64,000 nucleotides of DNA from SABI01 sp963676605 (GCA_963676605.2 CAXXSP010000060.1:84813-148812); one strand, 5' to 3'. Shown: positions 16,759-26,549, numbered from the stretch's first letter. Notes: generated from the letters alone by a model not told the origin. Program-made: numbers and translations.

Positions 16759-18300
16759 TCACTTACCTGCGTTTTTTCGTGTTGATTTATGAGTTCCTGC
16801 AGCAAAGTGCATGATCTTCTCCTGATCGAACTCAGACCGGTTGAACTCCTTGACGATCTCTCCTTCGTGCATGACATACAGTCGATCACACATTCCGAGA
16901 AGTTCGGGCATCTCACTGGAAATCATGAGGATAGCCTTTCCTTCCTTCGCCATCTTCGTCATGAGTTTGTAGATCTCAAACTTTGCACCGACGTCAATTC
17001 CACGTGTAGGTTCATCAAGTATCATGATCTCGGCATCTTTTATGAGCCACTTGGCAAGAACGACTTTCTGCTGGTTCCCACCGCTGAGATTCTTTACAAC
17101 CGTTTCCATCGATGGAGTCTTTATCCGCATCGACTTGATCTCATCATTCACGGCCTTTGTCTCATCCTTGCGGTGAAGGTACCCGCCGCGGATGAACTTT
17201 GCCAGATTGGGAAGAGCCATATTCTCCCTGACATCACGGACGGTAACCAGGCCGTATCTTCTCCTGTCCTCTGAAACCATCGCGATGGATTTACCGATAC
17301 CTTCTTTCACACTGGTGATACGGACATCGTTTCCCTTGACTTTGACAGATCCTTCGTCATACGGATCAACACCACTGAGAGCGAGGGCGACTTCGGTCCT
17401 TCCTGCACCGACAAGGCCGGCGAAACCGACAATCTCCCCTGCATGAATCTGGAAGTTGATATTCTTGAAGGTACCCTTCTTGTACAGGTCCTTCACCTTC
17501 AGCATCTGCTTTCCAATGGAAATCTCTTCCTTGGGATAATCATTGGCGAGCTCGCGTCCCACCATCATGGAGACCACGGTATCAATATCAAGTTCTGCTG
17601 CAGGCTTTGTTCCCACATGTTCGCCATCACGGAATACAGTGATCGTATCTGAAATCTGGAAGATCTCATCCATCTTGTGAGAAATGTAGAGAATACATTT
17701 CCCTCTCTTCTTGAGTTCTATAATTTTCTCAAGAAGAAGATCTGTCTCGTACTGGGGAAGAGAAGAGGTCGGCTCATCCATGATAATGATATCTGCGTCC
17801 TTGCTGATCGCCTTGGTGATTTCAAGAAGCTGCACGGTGGCAAGTGATACATCCTTCAGCTTCGTCTTCAGTCCGTAGGGAAGCTGAGACGGCTTGATCA
17901 TCTGTTCCTTTTCCAGCAGTTCCTGCGTATGGGCATGAACATATTTCCAATCCACCGTACCGAACTTATTCTTCGGAAGATTTCCGAGGAACATACTCTC
18001 CTCTACGGTCATCTCAGGGACATAGGCGCATTCCTGATACACCATCGCAATTCCGTGAGCGCGTGCATCAAGGGGTGAATGAATCTTAACAGTCTCCCCT
18101 TTGATCTTCATCTCCCCTGTATCGGACTTATAGATTCCGTTGATTATCTTCATAAGTGTCGACTTCCCGGCACCATTCTCTCCGCAGATGGAATGAACTT
18201 CCCCTGCACGGGCGGAGATGGTGACATTATCGAGAGCTTTCACTCCGGGAAACCGTTTCGAGATATTGTTCAGCTCAATCACTGGCACATCTTTCGGCAT
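16759..18300 (-). CDS. sugar ABC transporter ATP-binding protein (RbsA/XylG-like, two ABC domains)
   Basis: The start MPKDVPVIELNNISKRFPGV at 18300 is preceded by AAGGA; an upstream ATG at 18324 has none. The 513-residue protein has two ABC domains: Walker A GENGAGKST and Walker B IIMDEPTSSL in the first, a degenerate P-loop GLVGAGRTE, signature LSGGNQQK and Walker B IMILDEPTRGIDVG in the second. This is the usual asymmetric arrangement of RbsA-type proteins. It energises import with the permease and SBP encoded next. It is the first gene of the operon, with promoter TTGACA-N17-TAACAT 70-98 bp upstream. Confidence 0.92.
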   Translation of the reverse strand: MPKDVPVIELNNISKRFPGVKALDNVTISARAGEVHSICGENGAGKSTLMKIINGIYKSDTGEMKIKGETVKIHSPLDARAHGIAMVYQECAYVPEMTVEESMFLGNLPKNKFGTVDWKYVHAHTQELLEKEQMIKPSQLPYGLKTKLKDVSLATVQLLEITKAISKDADIIIMDEPTSSLPQYETDLLLEKIIELKKRGKCILYISHKMDEIFQISDTITVFRDGEHVGTKPAAELDIDTVVSMMVGRELANDYPKEEISIGKQMLKVKDLYKKGTFKNINFQIHAGEIVGFAGLVGAGRTEVALALSGVDPYDEGSVKVKGNDVRITSVKEGIGKSIAMVSEDRRRYGLVTVRDVRENMALPNLAKFIRGGYLHRKDETKAVNDEIKSMRIKTPSMETVVKNLSGGNQQKVVLAKWLIKDAEIMILDEPTRGIDVGAKFEIYKLMTKMAKEGKAILMISSEMPELLGMCDRLYVMHEGEIVKEFNRSEFDQEKIMHFAAGTHKSTRKNAGK

Positions 18301-18369
18301 GACACATTCCTTTTCGTTTTTCAATTTTTCTTTACAACTTCCAATCGTTTTAGTAATTCCGTAGGTGAT

Positions 18370-18444
18370 ATGTTACCCCTGTATTTCTTATATGTCAAAT
18401 TTTTTTTACATAATTTTTTACATAAACGATAATTTTTTACTTAT
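18370..18444 (-). promoter_or_regulatory. promoter of the first sugar operon with A-rich tandem repeats upstream
   Basis: On the minus strand TTGACA (18398-18393), 17 bp, TAACAT (18375-18370). Immediately upstream are two perfect tandem copies of a 12-mer (plus strand TTTTTTACATAA at 18402-18413 and 18414-18425) and a third degenerate copy (18433-18444). Position fits an UP element or tandem operator. The block GTAAAAAAAATTTGACA is nearly repeated at the promoter of the second SBP gene. Confidence 0.65.
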
Positions 18445-18587
18445 TAGAATAAAGCACGGCATCGACAAAGCATACACATCTCACTATATAATAATTAATT
18501 ATGGATGTTTTTCAGGGAGTTCTTCCTGTGAAATGTTCAAGATTATTTGTAAACTTCTCACAATAATTGAATCAGTTCTTGTAAAAT

Positions 18588-18606
18588 TTGTAAAGTAGGT
18601 TTACAA
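18588..18606 (+). promoter_or_regulatory. inverted repeat TTGTAAA-N5-TTTACAA, putative GntR-family operator
   Basis: A perfect 7-bp inverted repeat lies 42 bp before the start of the divergent regulator gene at 18649. Additional TTGTAAA/TTTACAA half-sites occur at 18331-18337 and 27715-27721 in the two importer promoter regions. It is a good candidate for the binding site of one or both GntR paralogues. Confidence 0.5.
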
Positions 18607-18648
18607 TTCTGTACAGAAAGGCAGGTCAGAGCTTATGCGAACGTACAG

Positions 18649-19794
18649 ATGATAGTGAAAAAACCTTTGAAATTTGAATTCATTTATGAAGATCTCAAAG
18701 AAAGGATTCTCATGAATGAATTTGAGGATTCCGATAAACTGCCTCCGGAGAATATCCTGACCGAGACTTACAACTGTTCCCGTCCCACGCTTCAAAAAGC
18801 CCTGCGCATGCTTATCAGAGATAATCTGGTATCAACAATTCAGGGCTCGGGCACCTTCATAAACAAAGAACCGAAACCTGAGGAAAAACAGGAAGAGGCA
18901 GAGGTGCCTCCACTTCAGGGTCAGTCCCTCTACGGACTGATCTTCCCGAACCTGGGGCCTGGATTCATCTTCAAGACGATTACAGACTCTATCGCTGAAA
19001 TGATCTCTCATATGAATGCATCGCTCGTCTGGGGAGGATTCATTTCCCCTACCGCATCGAATTTGCGACAGCAGATCAAGAATATCTGCCAGAATTATAT
19101 CGACCTGGGAATGAAGGGAGTATTCTTCTCCCCGTTCGAATACACGGACTATGCACGGGAGGCGAACGAGTATATTGTCGACACCCTTTCAGGTGCAGGT
19201 ATTCCCATCGTTCTGGTTGATGCAGATGTCGCACAGTTCCCGAACCGCAGTGCCTTCGACCTCGTAAGTCTCGACCACCTCCATGCAGGCTATACCATCG
19301 CCTCTCATATGCTTGAAAAGGGGCTGAAGAAGCTCATCTTCATCAACCTTCCCTACTCAAAGGACAGCTGGAAGTACAGAAAGATGGGATTCTACGAGGC
19401 CATGCATGATCACGGCATAACACCGGAAGCCGCATGGTTCCTTGAAGGAAAGCCCGAACACCTCGAAGAGGTGAAAAAGATCATACAGGAGCATAAACCT
19501 GACGGAATCGTCACCCTGATCGACAGAGCTGCAGTCTCTCTCATCTCCTCTCTGAAACAGCTGGGTATCCGTGTGCCTCAGGATATTCTTGTGGGAAGCT
19601 TTGATGACCTGGGCTACCTCTTCGACATGTCGATCTCCACCATCAGACAACCGCTGGAAGAGATCGGGAAGGCGGCTGTACGGGTGATGCTGGAAAGAGA
19701 GGCGTACCCGAATGCACTTCCACAGTCAATCATCCTACGGGGAGAACTGATTAAGGGCATATCTACAGATCCGAAGGCGGAAGAATCGCTCTAA
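18649..19794 (+). CDS. GntR-family regulator with LacI-like sugar-sensing domain
   Basis: This 381-residue protein has an N-terminal GntR winged helix (FIYEDLKERILMNEFEDSDK, LTETYNCSRPTLQKALRML, GSGTFI) and a C-terminal periplasmic-binding-protein-like domain starting LYGLIFPNLGPGF, with VSLDHLHAGYTIASHML and VGSFDDLGYL. This is the AraR-like architecture: DNA binding through GntR, effector binding through a LacI/RbsB fold. It is divergent from the importer-xylulokinase operon and probably represses it until the sugar binds. It is a paralogue of the protein at 29722-30801. It converges on the aldolase gene of the second module. Confidence 0.9.
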   Translation: MIVKKPLKFEFIYEDLKERILMNEFEDSDKLPPENILTETYNCSRPTLQKALRMLIRDNLVSTIQGSGTFINKEPKPEEKQEEAEVPPLQGQSLYGLIFPNLGPGFIFKTITDSIAEMISHMNASLVWGGFISPTASNLRQQIKNICQNYIDLGMKGVFFSPFEYTDYAREANEYIVDTLSGAGIPIVLVDADVAQFPNRSAFDLVSLDHLHAGYTIASHMLEKGLKKLIFINLPYSKDSWKYRKMGFYEAMHDHGITPEAAWFLEGKPEHLEEVKKIIQEHKPDGIVTLIDRAAVSLISSLKQLGIRVPQDILVGSFDDLGYLFDMSISTIRQPLEEIGKAAVRVMLEREAYPNALPQSIILRGELIKGISTDPKAEESL

Positions 19795-19832
19795 ACAGGG
19801 AGTATGTATCCAATCGTGTTCAGATTCCCACA

Positions 19833-19861
19833 ACGAGTATGTCCTGCAAGGACACACTCGT
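19833..19861. terminator. bidirectional terminator-like hairpin
   Basis: ACGAGTATGTCCT and AGGACACACTCGT form a 13-bp stem with one mismatch and a 3-nt loop in the 129-bp gap between the convergent GntR and aldolase genes. No T-run follows on either strand, so Rho-independent function is uncertain. Confidence 0.55.
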
Positions 19862-19923
19862 AGGTATGAAGGAAAGAGGCACCTACACACACCAACCGTG
19901 GTCGGGCTCCTTCACTGGCACAC

Positions 19924-20778
19924 TTAGAAATTGCAGAGTGTCGTCAGTCTCTCCTCTACGTAGGGCTGTAGTTTCTTCTGTACATAATCAGGAAGGTGTA
20001 TGATCTTCACCGGATCTGGATTTGACCGATTCTCTTCGGCGAAATCTGCGATCGCTTTGAAGTACCTGTTCAGATAATCAGTTCCCAGGTTGAATTTATT
20101 GATTCCGTTGGAGAAAGCGAGTTTCAGCTGATCATCAGGAATTCCGCTTCCGCCGTGCAGAACGAGGGCTGTGTCTGTTGCCTTACTGATTGCTGCAAGT
20201 CGCTCGATATCGAGCTTTGGAGAAGTCTTATACTCCCCATGAGCATTCCCAATCGATATCGCAAGAGAATCCACCCCGGTCTCTCTGCAGAATATTTCAG
20301 CAGACTCTATCGTAGTGAAGTAGTCTTCAACTTCATTATCAGAATCACTTGCCGTACCGACATGCCCTACTTCACCTTCAACACAGACTCCGCGCGCTTT
20401 CGCCGCTTCAACGACCTTCCGAGTGAGTGCGATATTCTCATCAAGAGGTTTAATGGAACCATCGATCATAACCGACTCAAAACCCGCATCTACCGTCTCC
20501 ATGACTCCCTCATAGGAAAAATCGTGATCCATGTGTACCGAGACAGGGACCTGGACCTCTTCAGCCAGTTCCTTGACCATCGTCGCAAAATTTCTGCGAC
20601 CGGTTGTATGCTGATCGGTGATATGCTCAGGATAGAGCATGACGATAGCAGGAATTCCTGTCGCTTCTGCTGCATAGACAACAGTCCTGGCCATCACATA
20701 ATCCATGCATATGAATCCGATGACGGTCGTATTCTTCTCTCTTGCCATGTGTAACAGTGTTTTAACATTAACGTACAT
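19924..20778 (-). CDS. class II ketose-bisphosphate aldolase (copy 1)
   Basis: This 284-residue protein has the zinc-dependent class II aldolase motifs VSVHMDHDF, VEGEVGHVG, SLAISIGNAHGEYK, VLHGGSGIPDD and NKFNLGTDY. It belongs to the fructose-1,6-/tagatose-1,6-bisphosphate aldolase family and would cleave a ketose 1,6- or 1-phosphate to dihydroxyacetone phosphate and an aldehyde. It is the last gene of the second sugar module, 146 bp after a PfkB kinase gene. A second class II aldolase is encoded two genes upstream; the two are clearly divergent, so they likely differ in substrate. Confidence 0.9.
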   Translation of the reverse strand: MYVNVKTLLHMAREKNTTVIGFICMDYVMARTVVYAAEATGIPAIVMLYPEHITDQHTTGRRNFATMVKELAEEVQVPVSVHMDHDFSYEGVMETVDAGFESVMIDGSIKPLDENIALTRKVVEAAKARGVCVEGEVGHVGTASDSDNEVEDYFTTIESAEIFCRETGVDSLAISIGNAHGEYKTSPKLDIERLAAISKATDTALVLHGGSGIPDDQLKLAFSNGINKFNLGTDYLNRYFKAIADFAEENRSNPDPVKIIHLPDYVQKKLQPYVEERLTTLCNF

Positions 20779-20864
20779 CTATTTCTCCAGTAATTTTTAT
20801 CTATGTGGTATTTCTCATCAACCCGATGCTTATGCTGAGCGAAGCGGAAATTATATCCACGGTG

Positions 20865-20896
20865 TATCGCCGAGGTGTATGAACGTACCTCCGATA
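20865..20896 (-). other. intercistronic hairpin between kinase and aldolase genes
   Basis: TATCG-cc-GAGGT pairs with ACCTC-CGATA around a 10-nt loop (10 bp, two-base bulge) in the 146-bp gap. No other signal was recognised in the gap. Confidence 0.4.
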
Positions 20897-20924
20897 ATCT
20901 CTCCCCGGTGGACAGCCAGAGGGT

Positions 20925-22112
20925 TCATGAACTGTTCTCAGACCTGATTTTGTACTCTTCAACAGCAGGAATAATACGGGAAGCTTTCTCACCTTCTCTG
21001 TGTTCATCAAACATCCCTCCATGGTACATGCAGGTAAACCCTCCGGAGGAGGCTCCCCAGGCACAGAGGTCAAGAAGCTCAAGATTCTGTTTCCTGCCGC
21101 TATCCAGCTGCTTCACAAGTGATACGAGTAGACCTCCCATGAAATTATCACCGCAGCCGGTTGTGTCCTTCCTGAGCGAAGGATCTTTTTCCAGGAGGTC
21201 ATCAATATAGGCACTCACGGGAAAAGAGGTGAGCTCCTGTTTCTCGATGAGAGTCCCACCTGACCACACGAGGATATCGAGTGCCCCGCGCGTGATGATG
21301 AGAGCACCGACGCCGAAAGAGATCAGTGTCTCAGCAGCCTCCATGATATCGTTCTTCCCCGATAAACGAAGAGCCTCTTCCTGATCTGTAACGAGCAGGT
21401 CGATGAACTGATAGGAACTATCGTCGCCAAGCGGCCATTTTCTATCTGGATGTGCTTTTTCATTGATGAAGTCGTATACCGTTCCAACGACGGTAATGCA
21501 GCCGGCTGCCTTGGCTCGAGAGAGAACACGATGAATATCAGTGTGCAGATTGGGGACTAACGCAGTGCCACCAAGCAGTATGATATCTGATTCATAGAAT
21601 TCATCAGGAATATCCTTGTACCTGAATTCACCGGCGGCACCTACATTCGTAATGAAGGATCTCTCCCCCTTCCCGTTTCTCTGAGAAGGGTCGTCAAACA
21701 CTTCAGTCGTCTGAGTCGGCAGTCCCTGTGCGACATAAAAATGAGGAGAAACAGACGTTGACGAGAGTTTCCTCCGTACCTCAGAAGCCAGATCATCAGC
21801 TCCGAGGGCACCGTAAAACGAGACCTCAGCACCCTGACCAGCAAGCACCTGTGCCGCATGGACAAGGGCTATGATTGCAGGGCCGCCGAGATTTACCGTA
21901 TCGGGAGATCTTCCGCCAGAGAGAGCTGAAATAATCTCGTTAAAACTCTTACCTGAAAAACGCTCTACATCCTCGCTGAGGACAAGACCGCCTTCTATCA
22001 TACCGCCATCTCCCCGTTTCTTCGACCAGAGAGAAGCGAACTGCTCTGAATCATATGAGCAGTTCATGTATATCGAATCAATCAGACAGCAGCCGGTACC
22101 GGCGATTCTCAT
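20925..22112 (-). CDS. PfkB-family carbohydrate kinase (long form)
   Basis: The start MRIAGTGCCLIDSIYMN at 22112 is preceded by GGAGG; an upstream ATG at 22130 overlaps that ribosome-binding site. The 395-residue protein is longer than typical PfkB kinases (about 310), with an extended region near residues 25-70 before NLGGPA. The C-terminal signature DTTGCGDNFMGGL holds the catalytic base Asp and anion hole. It presumably phosphorylates a ketose or ketose phosphate, feeding an adjacent class II aldolase. Specificity cannot be read from sequence. It follows the second aldolase gene by 96 bp. Confidence 0.87.
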   Translation of the reverse strand: MRIAGTGCCLIDSIYMNCSYDSEQFASLWSKKRGDGGMIEGGLVLSEDVERFSGKSFNEIISALSGGRSPDTVNLGGPAIIALVHAAQVLAGQGAEVSFYGALGADDLASEVRRKLSSTSVSPHFYVAQGLPTQTTEVFDDPSQRNGKGERSFITNVGAAGEFRYKDIPDEFYESDIILLGGTALVPNLHTDIHRVLSRAKAAGCITVVGTVYDFINEKAHPDRKWPLGDDSSYQFIDLLVTDQEEALRLSGKNDIMEAAETLISFGVGALIITRGALDILVWSGGTLIEKQELTSFPVSAYIDDLLEKDPSLRKDTTGCGDNFMGGLLVSLVKQLDSGRKQNLELLDLCAWGASSGGFTCMYHGGMFDEHREGEKASRIIPAVEEYKIRSENSS

Positions 22113-22145
22113 GCTCTCCTCCCTCTTCATCTACAAGGATCCGGA

Positions 22146-22190
22146 TGCCCGGGGGGCACCTATCAGACAACCCTGATCGGCCTCCGGGCA
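22146..22190 (-). other. nested inverted repeats between aldolase and kinase genes
   Basis: TGCCCGG (22146-22152) pairs with CCGGGCA (22184-22190), and inside it ATCAG (22162-22166) pairs with CTGAT (22173-22177). The structure fills the 96-bp gap and may modulate expression between cistrons. Confidence 0.45.
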
Positions 22191-22208
22191 CAAAGCAGTA
22201 TCGTATAC

Positions 22209-23066
22209 TCAGGCCTTGCCTGCACTTCCGAAGACCTGCATCCTCTCTTCCACGGTCTCCTGATACGCATCCATCATCGTCCAGGCAAGGTTCGACATAT
22301 CTGTGTAGGCTCCATCGAGCTCCTTCATTTTTTTAGAAAGAGCGTTATACACCGACACACTTGAACCCGTATAGAAGTTGATCTTGCAGATACCGAGCGA
22401 TGCGGCCTTCCTGAAATCATCATCGGAGATTCCTGAGCCCCCATGGAGAACGAGAGGAACGTCGGTAATCCCGGCGATCTCCTCGAGAAGATCGAACTGA
22501 AGGTTCGGTTCTCCTTTATAGAAGCCGTGAACATTACCGATTGAAATCGCGAGCGCATCAACGCCTGTCGCGTCGACGAAGGGTTTCACCGTTGAGACAT
22601 CGGTATAGAGTCCGGCATCAGAGCCATCAACATCCTCGGTTCCCTCAAGACCACCGATGACCCCAAGCTCACCTTCGAGAGAGACACCCACGTGGTGGAG
22701 CTGGGAAGCATACTGGGAGGTCAATCTGATATTCTCTTCATACGTGTGGGCGGTGGCATCGAACATGACTGAACTGAAGCCGCAGCGCAGTGCAGTCATC
22801 ACGCCATTCTCGGTGGTTCCGTGATCAAGATTCACCACCACAGGAACAGAGGCTTCTTTTGCTCCGTGAATAATCGCAGGGTAGAAGTTCCAGATATCGG
22901 TATCTTTGAATGAAACTTCAGCAACGTTAATAATTAACGGGGATCGCTGGGCTTCCGCTGCTTTCAGTAATGGCGTGAGGCAGAGGGGATTGGTGACGTT
23001 GAACGCCCCTACCGCATATTTTCCTTTCCGGGCTTCGCCCAGAACCTGTTGTAACGTCTGTAACAT
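22209..23066 (-). CDS. class II ketose-bisphosphate aldolase (copy 2)
   Basis: This 285-residue class II aldolase shows VVNLDHGTTE, VSLEGELGVIGG, DALAISIGNVHGFYKG, VLHGGSGISDDDF and ICKINFYTG. The metal-binding His residues and the GGSG phosphate loop are present. It resembles the GatY/KbaY/FbaA group; tagatose-, fructose- or a less common ketose phosphate is possible. It lies between the two PfkB kinase genes, 34 bp downstream of the shorter one, suggesting a kinase-aldolase pair. Confidence 0.9.
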   Translation of the reverse strand: MLQTLQQVLGEARKGKYAVGAFNVTNPLCLTPLLKAAEAQRSPLIINVAEVSFKDTDIWNFYPAIIHGAKEASVPVVVNLDHGTTENGVMTALRCGFSSVMFDATAHTYEENIRLTSQYASQLHHVGVSLEGELGVIGGLEGTEDVDGSDAGLYTDVSTVKPFVDATGVDALAISIGNVHGFYKGEPNLQFDLLEEIAGITDVPLVLHGGSGISDDDFRKAASLGICKINFYTGSSVSVYNALSKKMKELDGAYTDMSNLAWTMMDAYQETVEERMQVFGSAGKA

Positions 23067-23099
23067 ACCGGTTGACTCCTTGTCTTTTCTTACTTCAGA

Positions 23100-24038
23100 T
23101 TATGTACGTGAATTGATCAGATCCAGGACTTCCTGAGCAGATGAAATATGCCCGGAAGCTCCCAGATGACTTGCGTTGATAGCAGATGCCCCATGGGCGA
23201 ACCGTGCACACTCATCAAGAGACCACTCCTGAAGCAGTCCATAACAGAAGGCTGCAACAAAATTATCTCCACACCCTGTCGTGTCAACGACTCTTGTACC
23301 TGCTGTTACCGGAATAATACGGTCTCTGCCATCTGATGAGATATAGCAGCCCTGAGAACCGAGTTTGATGATGATATTGGTTGCCCCCCGTTCTCTGAAG
23401 ACAGCACAGATAGCTTCTGGCTCACTTTCGCCGGTAATGGCGCTGGCTTCCTCATAGCTCGGCATCAGGTAATCTATCAGGTAAAGGTATTCACCGATAT
23501 AGGTAAATCCCTCACCCAGTGTATCACAGGTCATGTCAGCGACGGTGATAACTCCCGAGGAACGGGCCTGCTCAAGCAGTGTCCGGGCTCCTTTCTTATC
23601 GAACTCAGGCATCACAAAGAAACTGCCGATCGACAGTATCCGCGCCTGACTGACTGCCTCTACTGCCCGGGAGGAAGGTAGGTAGGTGGTACCGCACCCG
23701 CGGGTGAACAGGAAGTTCCTGCTACCGTCATCATTGACCAGGACGATAGCTGAAACAGACTCGTCACACTCCTGCGTATCGACCAGTGAAGTATCAACGC
23801 CTTTGGAATTGAGTATATCGAGGAGCTGCTTCCCTTTTCCGTCATTTCCTACACATGAGACCAGGCCGGTACGCAGACCGAGCGAGGCTGCCGTAACCGC
23901 CTGATTGGAGGCATCTCCGCCAGACCTGAAAGAGATATTCTCTACCGGAGTGCTGTCTACATGAAACACTCCGGTGCTCACATTTCCGGAAACAACGATA
24001 TCGAGACAGGCAACTCCTGCACAGATGATATCGTACAT
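23100..24038 (-). CDS. PfkB-family carbohydrate kinase (ribokinase-like)
   Basis: This 312-residue protein has the PfkB/ribokinase layout: MYDIICAGVACLDIVV, SGGDASNQAVTAASLG (PfkB signature 1), DESVSAIVLVNDDGSR and DTTGCGDNFVAAF (signature 2 with catalytic Asp). It would phosphorylate the imported sugar or its derivative. Four bases separate it from the permease gene upstream, so co-expression is certain to be tight. It precedes class II aldolase copy 2. Confidence 0.9.
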   Translation of the reverse strand: MYDIICAGVACLDIVVSGNVSTGVFHVDSTPVENISFRSGGDASNQAVTAASLGLRTGLVSCVGNDGKGKQLLDILNSKGVDTSLVDTQECDESVSAIVLVNDDGSRNFLFTRGCGTTYLPSSRAVEAVSQARILSIGSFFVMPEFDKKGARTLLEQARSSGVITVADMTCDTLGEGFTYIGEYLYLIDYLMPSYEEASAITGESEPEAICAVFRERGATNIIIKLGSQGCYISSDGRDRIIPVTAGTRVVDTTGCGDNFVAAFCYGLLQEWSLDECARFAHGASAINASHLGASGHISSAQEVLDLINSRT

Positions 24039-24041
24039 GGC

Positions 24042-25019
24042 TTATTTTACTTTCACACGCTGTCGGTAGATATCGATGATAACCGCAACTATGATAACGA
24101 TACCCTTGATAACCTGCTGCCAGAAGTACGGAACTCCGATAATGATCAGTCCATTGTTCAGCACCGAGATAATCAGGGCACCTACCAAGGTGCCACCTAC
24201 ACCGCCGATACCGCCGTTAAAGCTGGTACCTCCAAGGATGACCGCTGCGATTGCGTCAAGTTCGTACGAGATTCCCAGGAGTCCGCTTGCGCTGTAGAGT
24301 CTGGAGGCCATGACGACACCGGCAAAGCCGCTGAACAGTCCACTGAGACCATGAACGACGAGAATGATTGTGGCTACTGAGATACCGGAGAAGACTGCAG
24401 CCTTCTCATTTCCGCCGACCGCATAGATTCTCGTCCCCAGTACTGTACGCCGTAGCAGGACCCATGAGAGACCTATGATGATCAGAGCGAAGAACACCTG
24501 CCAGGGAATGATTCCCAGATTATTATTACCGATCCAGGCGAACGGCAGTTCATTGTTGATGACTGTGGTTCCATTGGAAAGAAGGTATGCAGCACCCCTG
24601 AGGGAGGTCATCATACCGAGAGTTGCAATAAAGGGCGGCATCTTGAAGAAGGAGACGAGGAAACCGTTCAGAAGACCTGCCGCAAGCCCTGCGAGAAGGG
24701 CGACCGGCACAGCCAGAAACGGAACCGAGGAAAGGGACACCCTCAGCGCAACAACTGCTGCCACGGCAAGGATAGAACCTACCGACAGGTCGATTCCTCC
24801 GGTCAGGATGACCATAGTCATTCCCGAAGCGATGATGATATTCACGGCGGACTGTCTGAAAATATTCGTGATATTGTTCACTGACAGGAATTTAGGTTCC
24901 AGGAGAGCGAACAGGATACAGAACAGGATCAGTACGGGGAGTACCCCGAACTTCTGCAGATCCATCCTTCTCGCTCTATCTTTCATTTTTCCAAGTGTGG
25001 TGGTATGTTCATTACTCAT
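24042..25019 (-). CDS. sugar ABC transporter permease (RbsC-like, second importer)
   Basis: This 325-residue membrane protein has the BPD_transp_2 features GMTMVILTGGIDLSVGSILA, AVGGNEKAAVFSG and AIAAVILGGTSFNGGIG, with some eight to ten hydrophobic segments. It pairs with the ATPase gene immediately upstream (TAG of that gene touches this ATG). It resembles the permease at 15785-16744, which supports duplication of the whole importer module. Confidence 0.92.
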   Translation of the reverse strand: MSNEHTTTLGKMKDRARRMDLQKFGVLPVLILFCILFALLEPKFLSVNNITNIFRQSAVNIIIASGMTMVILTGGIDLSVGSILAVAAVVALRVSLSSVPFLAVPVALLAGLAAGLLNGFLVSFFKMPPFIATLGMMTSLRGAAYLLSNGTTVINNELPFAWIGNNNLGIIPWQVFFALIIIGLSWVLLRRTVLGTRIYAVGGNEKAAVFSGISVATIILVVHGLSGLFSGFAGVVMASRLYSASGLLGISYELDAIAAVILGGTSFNGGIGGVGGTLVGALIISVLNNGLIIIGVPYFWQQVIKGIVIIVAVIIDIYRQRVKVK

Positions 25020-26549
25020 CTATTTCATCTCCCCGGTGAAGTGATAATCAGGTTCTTTCACTCCCGTCGCATACTGCATGATATGATCCTGTGTGATCTC
25101 TTTCTTATCCTTGATCTCTCCGACAATCGCTCCATCGCGGACAACCAGTACCCGGCTAGCAAGCCAAATGACTTCAGGAAGCTCGCTTGAGATGAAAATG
25201 ACGGCTGTCTTCCCATCTGCGACCAGGTCAAAAATGATCTTATAGATTTCACTCTTCGCTCCGACATCAACTCCGCGTGTCGGTTCATCAAGAATGAGCA
25301 CATCAGGTTTGATTGAAAGCCAGCGGGAGATAAGAAGCTTCTGCTGGTTTCCCCCTGAAAGCGAAAGTGCCGTCACCTGCGGCGAGGCAAGATGGATATC
25401 TATCGACTTGATATACTGCTCAGCATATTTCTCTGTTGTATTCCCTTTCAGAAATCCGTGATTCGAAATTTCGTTCAGAACGTTGAAACTGATATTGTCC
25501 GCACAGGACATGTCTGGAAAGAGACCTGAGCCCTTCCTGTCCTCTGAAAGGAAACCGATACGGTTCGTCATTGCATCGATGGGATCGTTCACTTCGATCT
25601 TCTTTCCATGCTTGTAGAACTCTCCGCTTTCGCGGTCATCGATACCGAACAGCATCTGTGCAATCTCGGTCCTGCCAGCTCCGACAAGTCCGGGAAGTGC
25701 CAGAATCTCTCCTCCGTGAAGGTCAAAGGAAACATCATGGACGAGGTGTCCGTCACTCAGGTTTCTCACCGAGTACACCACTTCCTTCGAGATGTTGTTA
25801 TGAGCTTCACCATAATAATCCGAGAGGGTACGCCCGACCATGTGGGTGACGATATCTTTCTCGTTGATATCCTCTTTATTCAAGGTGGCAACGTGCTGAC
25901 CGTCTCTCAACACTGCGACACGGTCAGAGATCTCCACAACCTCCTTGAGTCGGTGCGAGATATAGATGATGGAGATATCCTGCTCTTTCAGCCTCTTGAT
26001 GAGTTTGAAAAGCGTCTCCATCTCATGTTCGCTGAGAGAGGCCGTAGGCTCATCCATGATCAGTATCTTGCTGTTCTGTCCAACGGCCTTGGCTATTTCC
26101 ATCAGCTGCTGCTCAGCAATACTGAACTCTCTCGGATACTGGGTAGCTGTGAAGGGAGCATCAACCATCTCGAGGATCTTATTGCTTTCTGCAATCATCT
26201 TCTTCCGGTCCACAAAAATCCCATTCTTCCGGGGCTCTCGGCCCATGAATAGATTCTCCGCAACCGTGATATCCGGAGCAACTGAAAGCTCCTGATGAAT
26301 AAGACTTATTCCAAGTTCCAATGCATCTTTCGGGATGGATATATCAACGACCTGGTCATTGAGAATAATCTCACCAGCATCCTTGGTATACACACCTGCA
26401 AGTATTTTCATCAGCGTGCTTTTTCCTGCACCGTTTTCCCCTACAACCGAGAGAAGCTCCCCCTCCTTCAGCTGGATAGACACATCATCAAGGGCTTTAC
26501 ACCCGGGGAATGATTTGGAAATGTTACGCACATCAAGTATGATTCCCAA
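25020..26549 (-). CDS. sugar ABC transporter ATP-binding protein (RbsA-like, second importer)
   Basis: This 509-residue protein has two ABC domains: GENGAGKST and ILIMDEPTASL in the first; GLVGAGRTE, LSLSGGNQQK and VLILDEPTRGVDVG in the second. It is the energising subunit of the second importer. It starts 107 bp downstream of the substrate-binding protein gene, with a hairpin in between. Confidence 0.92.
   Translation of the reverse strand: MGIILDVRNISKSFPGCKALDDVSIQLKEGELLSVVGENGAGKSTLMKILAGVYTKDAGEIILNDQVVDISIPKDALELGISLIHQELSVAPDITVAENLFMGREPRKNGIFVDRKKMIAESNKILEMVDAPFTATQYPREFSIAEQQLMEIAKAVGQNSKILIMDEPTASLSEHEMETLFKLIKRLKEQDISIIYISHRLKEVVEISDRVAVLRDGQHVATLNKEDINEKDIVTHMVGRTLSDYYGEAHNNISKEVVYSVRNLSDGHLVHDVSFDLHGGEILALPGLVGAGRTEIAQMLFGIDDRESGEFYKHGKKIEVNDPIDAMTNRIGFLSEDRKGSGLFPDMSCADNISFNVLNEISNHGFLKGNTTEKYAEQYIKSIDIHLASPQVTALSLSGGNQQKLLISRWLSIKPDVLILDEPTRGVDVGAKSEIYKIIFDLVADGKTAVIFISSELPEVIWLASRVLVVRDGAIVGEIKDKKEITQDHIMQYATGVKEPDYHFTGEMK

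Noticed and set aside
18402..18444. Tandem 12-mers as a CRISPR-like or plasmid iteron array
   Set aside because: Only two perfect copies without spacers, exactly upstream of a -35 box; a promoter element is the simpler reading.
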